NCBI GenBank assembly: GCA_030065125.1
Contig: JASJDM010000001.1
Coordinates: 62,001 to 126,000, forward strand
From: Lysobacterales bacterium
GTDB taxonomy: Bacteria > Pseudomonadota > Gammaproteobacteria > Xanthomonadales > SZUA-38
Length of the DNA stretch: 64,000 bases
Direction of reading: 5' to 3'
In this document: piece by piece, positions 54,152 through 62,270 of the stretch
How the letters are laid out: every line of letters starts with the position of its first letter
Position numbering within the stretch: the stretch's first letter is position 1
The notes under the pieces: model-generated
Told to the model about the DNA's origin: nothing
Seen by the model: only the letters and a program-made list of their open reading frames with translations
The model's database searches: none
Position numbers and translations under genes: made by a program

Positions 54152-54738
54152 GTCAGAACACCGACACCAGAACCCGGATCCTTGAGGCCACCATCGAAAC
54201 CCTGGAAAAGGCCGGCGGCCGCGGGGTTCGCATGGGTGACATTGCCAAGGCGACCGGGATTTCCCGGCAGGCGGTCTACCTGCACTTCAAATCCCGCACC
54301 GAACTGCTGGTTTCCGCGATCCGGTATACCGGCGACCAGCTGGATGTGGACCGCAAGCTGGCACCGTCCCGGGCTGCCACCAGCGGCGTGGAGCGGCTTG
54401 ATCTGTATATCGAGTTCTGGGGCAACTACATTCCCGAGATCTACGGCATGGCCAGGGCGCTGATGGCGGACCAGCACACTGATGAAGCGGCCGCTGCGGC
54501 CTGGCAGGATCGCATGATTGCCATGCGGGACGGGTGCCGGGCTGCCATCGACGCGCTGCACGCCGACGGCAACCTGGCCGCTGGCTGGACCCGACCCAAG
54601 GCCATCGATGCCCTGTGGACCCTGCTGCTGGTCCCCAACTGGGAGAACCTCACCCAGCAGTGCGGGTGGTCAACCCGCCAGTACATCCGGCACATGCAGG
54701 CCATGGCAAAGCGGATCTTCGTAGAGTCACGGGAATAG
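54145..54738 (+). CDS. TetR/AcrR family transcriptional regulator
   Basis: 197 residues from the ATG at 54145. The helix-turn-helix is RTRILEATIETLEKAGGRGV, then MGDIAKATGISRQAVYLHFK and SRTELLVSAI. The C-terminal domain (YIEFWGNYIPEIYGMARALM) is not specific. An in-frame start at 53986 is unlikely because it runs through the divergent membrane gene. A palindrome overlapping the start suggests autoregulation. The divergent small membrane protein is the only close target candidate. Confidence 0.9.
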   Translation: MSSQNTDTRTRILEATIETLEKAGGRGVRMGDIAKATGISRQAVYLHFKSRTELLVSAIRYTGDQLDVDRKLAPSRAATSGVERLDLYIEFWGNYIPEIYGMARALMADQHTDEAAAAAWQDRMIAMRDGCRAAIDALHADGNLAAGWTRPKAIDALWTLLLVPNWENLTQQCGWSTRQYIRHMQAMAKRIFVESRE

Positions 54739-54748
54739 CCAGCAGGAC

Positions 54749-54778
54749 GTTGAAAAACCCATCCATGGCTTATTCAAC
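54749..54778. repeat. Imperfect inverted repeat between convergent TetR and kinase genes
   Basis: GTTGAA...TTCAAC arms with further pairing inside (AAACCC against GGCTTA with two mismatches) and loop ATCCAT. It could end transcription from one or both sides, but has no T-run. It is also similar to short dispersed palindromes. Confidence 0.4.
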
Positions 54779-54784
54779 AACCTC

Positions 54785-57301
54785 CTAGTCAGACCGGGCC
54801 CGCTGAAGCAGCGTTTCGGCCTCCCGGGTTTTTTTGTGGTCTGCCCCAAGGTCGCCACGCCGATTCTCCAGCACGCCCTCCAGCAGCGGTATTGCGTCAC
54901 CTGCCCGGCCCGTTCCGATCAGCGCCTCGGCGAGGAAATAGGCCGTGTCATGGGTGTAGGGGTTGTCTTCGCCGAAACTGCCGGATTTTTTCTGGTGGGT
55001 CACGCGAAGCATCTCCACCGCCGCCTCACAGTCGCCCTGACGGCACAGGCTGGCGGCCAGGACATCACTGACGAACAGGGAGAACAGGTGATCTTCGCCC
55101 ATAACCCGGGTGTTGTTTTCCAGCGCTTCGCGGGCAACGGCTTCCGCTTCAGCGTTTTTCCCCGCCACCAGCAGGACATCGGACAGGTTTGAGCGCGCCA
55201 GCAGGGCGAATGTGTTATCGGGGGAAAATCGCTCTGAAGCGTCTCTCAATACCTCACGATAACCTGCTTCCGCCTCGTCATAGCGGCCCAGCTCCTGCAG
55301 GCGTACCGCGCGGTTTATCTTGAGGTTCACATAGTTGGCGTTCCGGGTCAGTCCGGCCTGTTCGGCAACCGCCAGGGCCCGGGCGTTGGTCTCGAACGCC
55401 TGCTGGGCCATACCACGGCGATCCTGAACGGCGCTGAGATTGCCCAGGATTGCGAACAGCTCCCGCTGATTCACCGGCTTTCGCTGCTCCACCATGGCCA
55501 GGCTTTCCTGCAGCAACTGCTCAGCCTGCTCAAACTCACCCTTCTCGATCAGCACAACGGCCAGCGATCCGTTGGCATCCAGACTGAAACCGCTCCTGCC
55601 CTGGCCAACGCGTTCCAGCCAGTCGCGTGCGTCCCGGGCCAACCGCTCAGCCCGATCGAGGTCCTCACGCATCAGGATGTTGGAAAGTCGCAGACGAATC
55701 TGTGCCGGCATCATTTCCGGAGTATCCACGTCCTGGGCCACCACCAGGGCTTTCTCCAGCAGCGCCGCCGCTTCCGCCTCCCGCCGAACCGTGCGCAGGT
55801 GTTCAGCCAGCCCAAACATGGCATTCATGCGGATCTTGGGCCCGGCACCCGGCGAGCGGGTCACCTCTTCGTAAACCGACTGCAGCAAAGATCCCGCTTT
55901 GTCATAGTCTGCGGCACGGTTGGCATTCATCCCATACCGAATACGGGTCAGCAGCAGGTCATTGCGGCATCGACAGGCCTCCTCCCGGTACACCGCCAGG
56001 GCCTGGTCGAAAAGCTCTTCCGCGACGCTGTGATCTCCAAGGCTGGAGTAGGTCTCAGCAAGAATGGACGCCATGGCGGCCCGTCGGTAGCGCGACTGCG
56101 GCGGCGAAAACTGCAGTTCCCGCCGGGCGTCCTCCAGCAGGTCATAAACACGGACGTCGGCGCCGCGCCGTGTGAATCGGGGTGAAGCCAGCAGGTCCAG
56201 GAGAAACTGCAGTGAATAGTCGCTTTCGGCTTTGGACCGCAGTGCCGCTTCCTCGGCGGCCTTGGCCCGCAGGTAGCCGCCCCCGGCCAGGGCTGCACCA
56301 ACCGCCAGCGCAAGTATGATGGCCGAAATGCCGGCCATTCGGGCCCGCCGCCCAGGCCGCTGCTGCTGGTCCACCAGTTCCCGCTCCACCTCTTCCGCTC
56401 CGGGCCGCTTGTCGGGGTCGGAATGCAGCATTTGCCGCAACAGAGAACGCATGGCGCCGGGCACCCGTTCGTAGTTGACCTCGGCGCCCTTTTCGTGGGC
56501 CGCGCGAAGCTGTTCGATTCCCCTGGCCTGGATCGGGTATTCGCCGGCCAACAGCCGGTAGAACAGGACACCCAGGGAATAGATGTCGCCAGCCACTGTC
56601 AGCTGTCCGCCGTCGAGGGTTTCCGGCGCCATGATCAGGGGCGAGCCGGCAACAACCTCCTGGGACTCGCTTTCCTGGTGCGCGCCGGCGCCGAAGTCCA
56701 TCAGGATCGGCGGGCCCTGACGCTGCAGCATGACATTGCCCGCTTTCAGGTCTCCGTGCAGCAGTCCGCTTTGGTGAATGGCCGCCACCGCCGATACCAG
56801 TGGGATGGTCAGGTCCAGAAACTCGGGCACCGCCAGGGTGTGGCCGCCGGCCAGGAACTGCTCCAGGGTCTGGCCATCCAGCAGGTCGCTCCAGATGCCG
56901 GCACGGCCGCCATCCACGTCGGAGCCGTGGACCGCCAGGACGTTGGGGTGGCGCACCCGGGCCATCCGACGCGCCTCCTGGATCATGGTCTGGTCCAGGG
57001 CATCAGCGCCCGAGGCGCGACGCAGCTTCAAGGCAACGTCGCGGCTGAGTACCGGATCGTAGGCGCGATAAACCTCGCCGAATCCGCCGCTGCCGATCAG
57101 CTCAAAGACATCCAGGTGGCACCATTTGAAATGAGGCACCTGCCCACCGGATGCCGTTTCTTCCCGGGCCTCGCCAAAGGCAGCACACAAGCGCTGGATC
57201 TTCTGCAGGTTGCGGGCAGTGGCGTCACCCCCCATCTCCGACCAGTCCGGCGTCTGCCCATCGGCCACGGCGCCGGCCAGGTCCAGGAGGTCTTTACTCA
57301 T
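54785..57301 (-). CDS. Transmembrane Ser/Thr protein kinase-like protein with TPR domain (module 3)
   Basis: 838 residues. Kinase domain ~62-310: GSGGFGEVYRAY, Lys in VALKLRRA (K92), catalytic loop LHGDLKAGNVM (HGD at 182-184 instead of HRD), DFG at 202-204 and MAPETL. The missing HRD arginine means activation does not need the usual activation-loop phosphate; this is the non-RD type also seen in other kinases. Membrane helix ~323-343 (GISAIILALAVGAALAGG), then TPR-type repeats to the end. It overlaps the ECF sigma gene by eight bases, so sigma and kinase are translated together. Confidence 0.9.
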   Translation of the reverse strand: MSKDLLDLAGAVADGQTPDWSEMGGDATARNLQKIQRLCAAFGEAREETASGGQVPHFKWCHLDVFELIGSGGFGEVYRAYDPVLSRDVALKLRRASGADALDQTMIQEARRMARVRHPNVLAVHGSDVDGGRAGIWSDLLDGQTLEQFLAGGHTLAVPEFLDLTIPLVSAVAAIHQSGLLHGDLKAGNVMLQRQGPPILMDFGAGAHQESESQEVVAGSPLIMAPETLDGGQLTVAGDIYSLGVLFYRLLAGEYPIQARGIEQLRAAHEKGAEVNYERVPGAMRSLLRQMLHSDPDKRPGAEEVERELVDQQQRPGRRARMAGISAIILALAVGAALAGGGYLRAKAAEEAALRSKAESDYSLQFLLDLLASPRFTRRGADVRVYDLLEDARRELQFSPPQSRYRRAAMASILAETYSSLGDHSVAEELFDQALAVYREEACRCRNDLLLTRIRYGMNANRAADYDKAGSLLQSVYEEVTRSPGAGPKIRMNAMFGLAEHLRTVRREAEAAALLEKALVVAQDVDTPEMMPAQIRLRLSNILMREDLDRAERLARDARDWLERVGQGRSGFSLDANGSLAVVLIEKGEFEQAEQLLQESLAMVEQRKPVNQRELFAILGNLSAVQDRRGMAQQAFETNARALAVAEQAGLTRNANYVNLKINRAVRLQELGRYDEAEAGYREVLRDASERFSPDNTFALLARSNLSDVLLVAGKNAEAEAVAREALENNTRVMGEDHLFSLFVSDVLAASLCRQGDCEAAVEMLRVTHQKKSGSFGEDNPYTHDTAYFLAEALIGTGRAGDAIPLLEGVLENRRGDLGADHKKTREAETLLQRARSD

Positions 57302-57875
57302 TACCCATGACCTTGGCCAGCTTGGCCAGCGCGCGACTGATGGTCATTCGAACGGCGTTGGCTGAGGGGCTCCCCAGTTCCGCAGCGATCTCGGGATAGG
57401 TCATGCCGAATTCGACCCGCATGATGACGGGTTCGCGTTCTTCCGGACGAAGCTTTTCCAGGGCTTCTTCATACTCTTCGACCAGTTCAGCCCCGATGAC
57501 CTGCTCCACCACCGAGCCTGGCGATTCACCTGGCGATGCATCGGAATATTCCTCCTTGTGCGGTTGCCGCCCTGACTTGCGCAATTCCTCCCGCACGTTG
57601 TTGAGCAAAATGGTGCGGAGGTATGCGAGAAAGGCACCGGGCCGCGTGGATTCAAAGCGCTCAAGGTTATTTAATGCGCGAATGAAGGTAACCTGCACAA
57701 GGTCGTCGGTTTCCGAGAGGTCCCTGCCGTAGCGAGGCAGCCGGCCGCGGGCCCAGCGCCTCAGGATGGGCAGGTAGCGATTGATCAATTGGTCGCGAGC
57801 ACCGGAATCGCCGCCCTGATATCGCTTCAGCAGTGCCGTGGTGTTTTGCAGATCCCCGATTGGCCCACTCATCAA
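57294..57875 (-). CDS. ECF-type sigma factor with acidic region 2.2 (module 3)
   Basis: 193 residues. Region 2: DQLINRYLPILRRWARGRLP, then RDLSETDDLVQVTFIRALNN (bases 57702-57713 encode E-T-D-D). Region 4: LRPEEREPVIMRVEFGMTYP, EIAAELGSPSANAVRMTISR. Unlike modules 1 and 2 it keeps the acidic residues of region 2.2, so it could be active without phosphorylation. It is not of the same subgroup as the other two, as the region 4 linker differs (PEIAAELGSPSANAV). It shares its end with the downstream kinase start. Confidence 0.88.
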   Translation of the reverse strand: MMSGPIGDLQNTTALLKRYQGGDSGARDQLINRYLPILRRWARGRLPRYGRDLSETDDLVQVTFIRALNNLERFESTRPGAFLAYLRTILLNNVREELRKSGRQPHKEEYSDASPGESPGSVVEQVIGAELVEEYEEALEKLRPEEREPVIMRVEFGMTYPEIAAELGSPSANAVRMTISRALAKLAKVMGNE

Positions 57876-57949
57876 ACCCGCTCCCGGTTGCTACCTGCAA
57901 TATACGCCACCCGACAGTTTTCACACAAAGCATGAGCGGGATGGAGACC

Positions 57950-57993
57950 TTGACTAATTTAACGTTAAACTATATTATTACTTTAACGTTTAA
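57950..57993 (+). promoter_or_regulatory. Promoter with two MarR-type operator sites upstream of the nitroreductase
   Basis: A sigma-70-like promoter: -35 TTGACT (57950-57955) and -10 TATTAT (57973-57978) with a 17-base spacer. The perfect palindrome TTTAACGTTAAA (57958-57969) lies in the spacer. A near-identical copy, TTTAACGTTTAA (57982-57993), lies just past the -10. The two sites are 24 bases apart centre to centre. A MarR repressor bound here would block RNA polymerase. Confidence 0.75.
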
Positions 57994-58014
57994 CTAGATT
58001 TGGAGTCTACTTTG

Positions 58015-59172
58015 ATGAGACGTCGCCAATTCCTCAAAATTGCTGGAACGTCTGGCGTAATCCTGGCGGCCACCGGGATCGGTGCCGGAGCGTTCATCGC
58101 CACGCGGTCGCCGACCCGCGCAATGGCGCCCTGGAACCAGGCGGGGTCGCTCTACCAGGACCCCATGCGAAATGCGCTGTCCTATGCCGTACTGGCACCC
58201 AATCCTCACAATCGGCAGCCCTGGATGGTTGAACTGAAAAGCGAATCCGAAGCGGTGCTGCGCTGTGACCTGGAACGACTGCTGCCGGCAACGGACCCCT
58301 TCGACCGGCAGATCGTGATTGGCCTGGGTTGCTTCATTGAACTGTTCTCATTGGCTGCCAACCATTTGGGGTTCAGGGCCGACGTTGATGTGTTCCCCGA
58401 TGGCGCGCCCGAAGATCGATTGGATCAGCGCCCCATTGCCGCGCTCAGGCTGACGGCCGACACCGGCACCGTGCCCGATCCGCTGTTTGCCTTTGCGCTG
58501 AATCGCCGCACCAATCGCAATGCTTATGACCTCGGTCGGCCCGTCAGCGATCAGCATCTGTCTGCCATCAAAAAAATCGCCGGACCCGGTGTTCTGGTGG
58601 ACGGCGTCAACCGCGGGCCGCTGCTGGAAAAGCTGCGGGAATTGACTCGACTGGCCATGCGCGGCGAGTTCAACCATCCGACGGCGCACCAGGAAAGCGT
58701 GGGCCTGATGCGCATTGGCAAGGCTGAAATCGAGGCCAGCCCTGACGGCATTTACCTGGGTGGACCCCTGCTGGAGGGCCTCAGCCTGCTGGGCATGATC
58801 AGCCGGGATCAGCTGGCGGATCCTGCCTCTGACGCCTTCAGGTTCGGCCTGGACATGGCCGATGAACAGTCCAATACCGCCATGGGGTTCGTCTGGATCA
58901 GCACCAGGGGAAACGCCCGCAACGCACAGCTTGCCGCCGGTCGCGCCTACATGCGCCAGGCGCTGCAGGTCGAAGCCTCCGGGCTGGCCATGCAGCCCTT
59001 GTCCCAGGCCCTGCAGGAATATGCGGCCATGCAACCCTATTATGACGAAGCACACGGATTGCTGACCCGGGGTCCCGACGAACGGGTCCAGATGCTGGCA
59101 CGCATAGGCTTCGCCGACGCCGTTAAACCGGCGCCTCGCTGGCCGCTATCGACAAGGATAAAGACCGCATGA
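58015..59172 (+). CDS. Acg-family nitroreductase-like protein with Tat signal
   Basis: 385 residues from the ATG at 58015; GGAG nine bases upstream supports this start over a TTG at 58000. The N-terminus is a Tat signal (MRRRQFLKIAGTSGVILAAT, with the RRRQFLK twin-arginine core). The nitroreductase-like fold shows LSYAVLAPNPHNRQPWMVEL, TNRNAYDLGRPVSD and the second half FVWISTRGN...GRAYMRQALQVEASGL. Acg-family proteins bind FMN and are proposed to sequester flavin rather than reduce nitro compounds. The MarR gene overlaps its stop (ATGA), and two operators lie upstream. Confidence 0.87.
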   Translation: MRRRQFLKIAGTSGVILAATGIGAGAFIATRSPTRAMAPWNQAGSLYQDPMRNALSYAVLAPNPHNRQPWMVELKSESEAVLRCDLERLLPATDPFDRQIVIGLGCFIELFSLAANHLGFRADVDVFPDGAPEDRLDQRPIAALRLTADTGTVPDPLFAFALNRRTNRNAYDLGRPVSDQHLSAIKKIAGPGVLVDGVNRGPLLEKLRELTRLAMRGEFNHPTAHQESVGLMRIGKAEIEASPDGIYLGGPLLEGLSLLGMISRDQLADPASDAFRFGLDMADEQSNTAMGFVWISTRGNARNAQLAAGRAYMRQALQVEASGLAMQPLSQALQEYAAMQPYYDEAHGLLTRGPDERVQMLARIGFADAVKPAPRWPLSTRIKTA

Positions 59173-59618
59173 CCGTGAAAAGCCAGGGCGACCCGATGAT
59201 GTTTCGCTTTTTCACCGAGCTCGGCATCATCGACCAGCTGTCCAAGGCCCGGCTGGAAAGCGTGCTCCCCGGCGATATGAAAATGTCCCACTTTATCCTG
59301 GTTCACCACCTGGAACGGCTGGGCGGCCAGTGGAGCCCGGCCCGCCTGGCTAATGCGCTGCAGGTCACCCGCGCCGCCATCACCAACACAGTGACCCGGC
59401 TGGAGGCCCAGGGGCTGGTTCGCGTGGACCCCGACCCGGCCGACGGCCGAGGCAAGCTGGTCAGTCTCACCGAGGCAGGTCGGGACATGCGCAATGAGGG
59501 AATCCGGCGTATTGCACCGTTCATGGGCGAGCTGCAGCGCCAGATCGGTGAGGATTCATTTGCGACTGCGCTGCCGCTGCTGGAGGAAATTCGGAGATTC
59601 CTGGACGAGCATCGGTAG
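59169..59618 (+). CDS. MarR family transcriptional regulator
   Basis: 149 residues. Winged helix: LGGQWSPARLANALQVTRAA, then TNTVTRLEAQGLVRVDPDPA and DGRGKLVSLTEAG is the MarR recognition/wing segment. It is translationally coupled to the nitroreductase gene (ATG overlaps the TGA by four bases). The two palindromes before the nitroreductase are its likely binding sites, so it probably represses this operon until a ligand appears. Confidence 0.92.
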   Translation: MTVKSQGDPMMFRFFTELGIIDQLSKARLESVLPGDMKMSHFILVHHLERLGGQWSPARLANALQVTRAAITNTVTRLEAQGLVRVDPDPADGRGKLVSLTEAGRDMRNEGIRRIAPFMGELQRQIGEDSFATALPLLEEIRRFLDEHR

Positions 59619-59719
59619 CGATCTCATGCCGCTTACAGCGGCTCGAGGGATCGCACGGCATTGGCCGGTTCGGGCACACCATTCACCCCCTCAGTTACGC
59701 ATCGGGAAAAACTTCCTGA

Positions 59720-60039
59720 GGTGTACACTGGGTTCTCAGCGGATTTGAAGTCACGGCAGTGGCGTCCAGCGGAGAAGCAGAGAAACTGCTCAACAATGGC
59801 TGCAATGACTTTCAGATCCTGGTATCCGACCTCATCATGGCCGGGAAAGACGGCGTACAGCCAGCCAGTGAAGCGCGCTGTCCACACAACCGGACCTGCG
59901 CGTCCTGTTGATATCAGGACACGCCGACGAGGCCGTGATGACTGACGCGCAATGCCAGCACAATGTAGGGTTACTGAACAAACCCTTCACCGTGGAACAG
60001 TTGTCAAAAAGTCTCAACGACCTGATGACCGCCAGGTAG
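59720..60039 (+). pseudogene. Truncated, frameshifted receiver-domain (response regulator) fragment
   Basis: One frame reads LSGFEVTAVASSGEAEKLLN, then NDFQILVSDLIMAGKDGV, which holds the phospho-acceptor Asp of a receiver domain. After a shift near 59885-59890 the other frame reads PDLRVLLISGHADEAVMTDA, LLNKPFTVEQLSKSL and stops at 60037-60039. This gives the conserved Asp, Ser/Thr (LISGH) and Lys-Pro (NKPF) of the family. The start of the domain is missing (a stop precedes it at 59717-59719). It is the end of a former response regulator or hybrid kinase. The remaining bases from 59619 hold nothing else I recognise. Confidence 0.75.
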
Positions 60040-60069
60040 AAACTTCCCTCCTGCGCCAATCCAGTTCGT

Positions 60070-61446
60070 TCACTCCGCAATCCCCATGACCAGGCAGACC
60101 AGCAGAACCGGCGGCACGACAAACCGGATCATCACCCGCCAGAAATTGAAGAGCGGCCCGTCAGACAGCCTCATTTCGTCCAGCTTCAGGGACTTGGGTA
60201 CCAGCCAGCCAAAAAAGAACGCGGTCAAAAAACCACCCACCAGCAGCAGGATATTGGCTGCAACAAAATCCAGGGTGTCAAAGATGGTTTTTCCCGCGAA
60301 GGCCGGAATGAAATCCAGCGGATAGTAGTCAGACCACTCACCGAAGGACATGATCGTTAGAAAGCCCAGGAGCCAGGCGCCGCTCCCCGCGTACAGCACA
60401 CCCTTGTGCCGCTCGATACCCCAGTGCTCGTCAACCCAGTTGACCACGGCCTCGGCACCACCAAAGCAGGATGACATTGCCGCGGCAATCAGCAGAAGAA
60501 AGAACAGCGCGCCGAAGAACTGTCCGCCCGGCATTTCACCGAAGGCGATGGGCAGGGTCTGGAAGACCAGCCCAGGGCCACTGGCAGGCTCCAATCCAAA
60601 ACCAAACACCAGCGGAAAAATGGCAAATCCAGCGATGATGGCAACCCCTGTATCGGCCAGGGCGATGGTCACGGCAGAACCCGGAATAGAATAGTCTTTC
60701 GGCAGGTACGCACCAAAGGTGATCATGGCTGCCATGCCGATGCCGATGGAGAAAAACGCCTGACCCATGGCCACCATCAGCGTTTTAAAGCCGATCTTGG
60801 AGAAATCGGGCTCCAGCATGAATGCCAACGCGCCCCCCAGGTCACCTTCGACGGCGCCGTAAATCACCATGATCACCAGGGCGACAAACAACATGGGCAT
60901 AAGGATTTTTACGGCCTGCTCTGTGCCAGCCTGGACACCCCGGCGGACGACCAGGACGATCAGAATATTCACCACCGTGTGCCAGAACAGAAGGCGCCCC
61001 GGGTTGTTCATCAGGCTGGCAAAAACGCCTGCTGATTCTTCACCAGTGATCCCTTCGAAGTCGCCCAGTACCGAACGCACGAAGTAGTCGAACGTCCAGC
61101 CCGAAATAACGGTGTAGAAGGACAGGATGATAAACACACAGATCACTGCCAGGGTCCCGACATGCCCCCAGGCGGGACTGGCTCCGGACTCCCGTGCCAC
61201 CGCACGGATTGCCCTGGTCGGACTGCCGCGGCCACGCCGGCCTATGGTCAGTTCAGTCATCAACAGGGGCACGCCAATACAGGCCACGCAGGCCAGGTAG
61301 ACAAACAGGAAGGCGCTGCCGCCGTACTCCCCGGCAACGTATGGAAACCGCCAGATATTGCCCAGCCCCACGCTGAAACCGATTGCCGCGAACAGGAAAC
61401 CCAGTCGAGATCCCCACTGTTCAGCTTGACCACCCCCCATTGCCAT
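60070..61446 (-). CDS. Sodium-dependent transporter, NSS/SNF family
   Basis: 458 residues, about eleven or twelve membrane helices. WGSRLGFLFAAIGFSVGLGN, then IWRFPYVAGEYGGSAFLFVY is the N-terminal NSS signature. Further conserved pieces include FFSIGIGMAAMITFGAYLP and FFLLLIAAAMSSCFGGAEAV. These transporters bring in amino acids or related compounds with Na+; the substrate is not clear. The gene is divergent from the DUF1080 lipoprotein, with about 130 bases between. Confidence 0.93.
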   Translation of the reverse strand: MAMGGGQAEQWGSRLGFLFAAIGFSVGLGNIWRFPYVAGEYGGSAFLFVYLACVACIGVPLLMTELTIGRRGRGSPTRAIRAVARESGASPAWGHVGTLAVICVFIILSFYTVISGWTFDYFVRSVLGDFEGITGEESAGVFASLMNNPGRLLFWHTVVNILIVLVVRRGVQAGTEQAVKILMPMLFVALVIMVIYGAVEGDLGGALAFMLEPDFSKIGFKTLMVAMGQAFFSIGIGMAAMITFGAYLPKDYSIPGSAVTIALADTGVAIIAGFAIFPLVFGFGLEPASGPGLVFQTLPIAFGEMPGGQFFGALFFLLLIAAAMSSCFGGAEAVVNWVDEHWGIERHKGVLYAGSGAWLLGFLTIMSFGEWSDYYPLDFIPAFAGKTIFDTLDFVAANILLLVGGFLTAFFFGWLVPKSLKLDEMRLSDGPLFNFWRVMIRFVVPPVLLVCLVMGIAE

Positions 61447-61577
61447 CTGTCCTTATCCTGTTGTGAACCCGCCGCGCCGCCGCCGGCTGAGAAAATGTCA
61501 GGATAAATGATGGCACAAGTCGATGTGCGGTGAACCCAGAGGCTATACTCAGCGCTTCATCCGTCGAGGGGAGCAAG

Positions 61578-62270
61578 ATGATCACCAATTGCCCAGGCTG
61601 GATTCCGGCAGCCCTTCTACTCACCGCGGCGTCGGCTGGATGCCAGGCCGATTCGCGAAGCGACAACCGCTCGTCCGACTGGCAACCCCTGTTTGACGGC
61701 CAGACCCTGTCCGGATGGCGCGGCTATCATGATCAGTCGGTGCCCAATGGCTGGCGTGTAGAGGATGGTCTGCTGCACTTTTCGTCCGGTCGTGGCGATT
61801 TGGTGACGGTAGAGACTTTTTCTGATTTTGAGCTTTCCCTGGAGTGGAAAATCTCCGAGGGTGGCAACTCCGGCATCTTCTACCTGGCCGCGCTGGGGGC
61901 AGACCAGATCTACATGAGCGCGCCGGAGATGCAGGTGCTGGATGACGAGCGGCATCGCGACGGGAAGGACCCCCTGACCTCCGCCGGCGCCAATTACGGC
62001 CTCCACCCGGCGCCGCGCGGCGTGGTGAAGCCTGCTGGCCAATGGAATGCCGCGCGTATCAAGGTCGAGGACGAGCGCATCGAACACTGGCTGAACGGGC
62101 AACTGATGGTTGAGTACACCATTGGATCACCCGAGTGGCAGGCCCTGGTGGACGACTCGAAGTTCACTGACTGGCCGGAATACGGCAAATCCCGCACCGG
62201 CCATATCGGCCTGCAGGATCACGGCGATCCGGTGTGGTACCGCAATATTCGGATTCGCCGTCTGGATTAG
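61578..62270 (+). CDS. DUF1080 (3-keto-disaccharide hydrolase) family lipoprotein
   Basis: 230 residues from the ATG at 61578, with GGGGAG upstream. Lipoprotein signal peptide (WIPAALLLTAASAGC, lipobox SAGC). The domain reads WQPLFDGQTLSGWRGYHDQS, then EGGNSGIFYLAALGADQIYM, EMQVLDDERH and AARIKVEDERIEHWLNGQ. DUF1080 proteins include hydrolases of 3-keto glycosides. It overlaps the GMC oxidoreductase start by one base (TAGTG), as expected for a dehydrogenase/hydrolase pair. Confidence 0.9.
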   Translation: MITNCPGWIPAALLLTAASAGCQADSRSDNRSSDWQPLFDGQTLSGWRGYHDQSVPNGWRVEDGLLHFSSGRGDLVTVETFSDFELSLEWKISEGGNSGIFYLAALGADQIYMSAPEMQVLDDERHRDGKDPLTSAGANYGLHPAPRGVVKPAGQWNAARIKVEDERIEHWLNGQLMVEYTIGSPEWQALVDDSKFTDWPEYGKSRTGHIGLQDHGDPVWYRNIRIRRLD

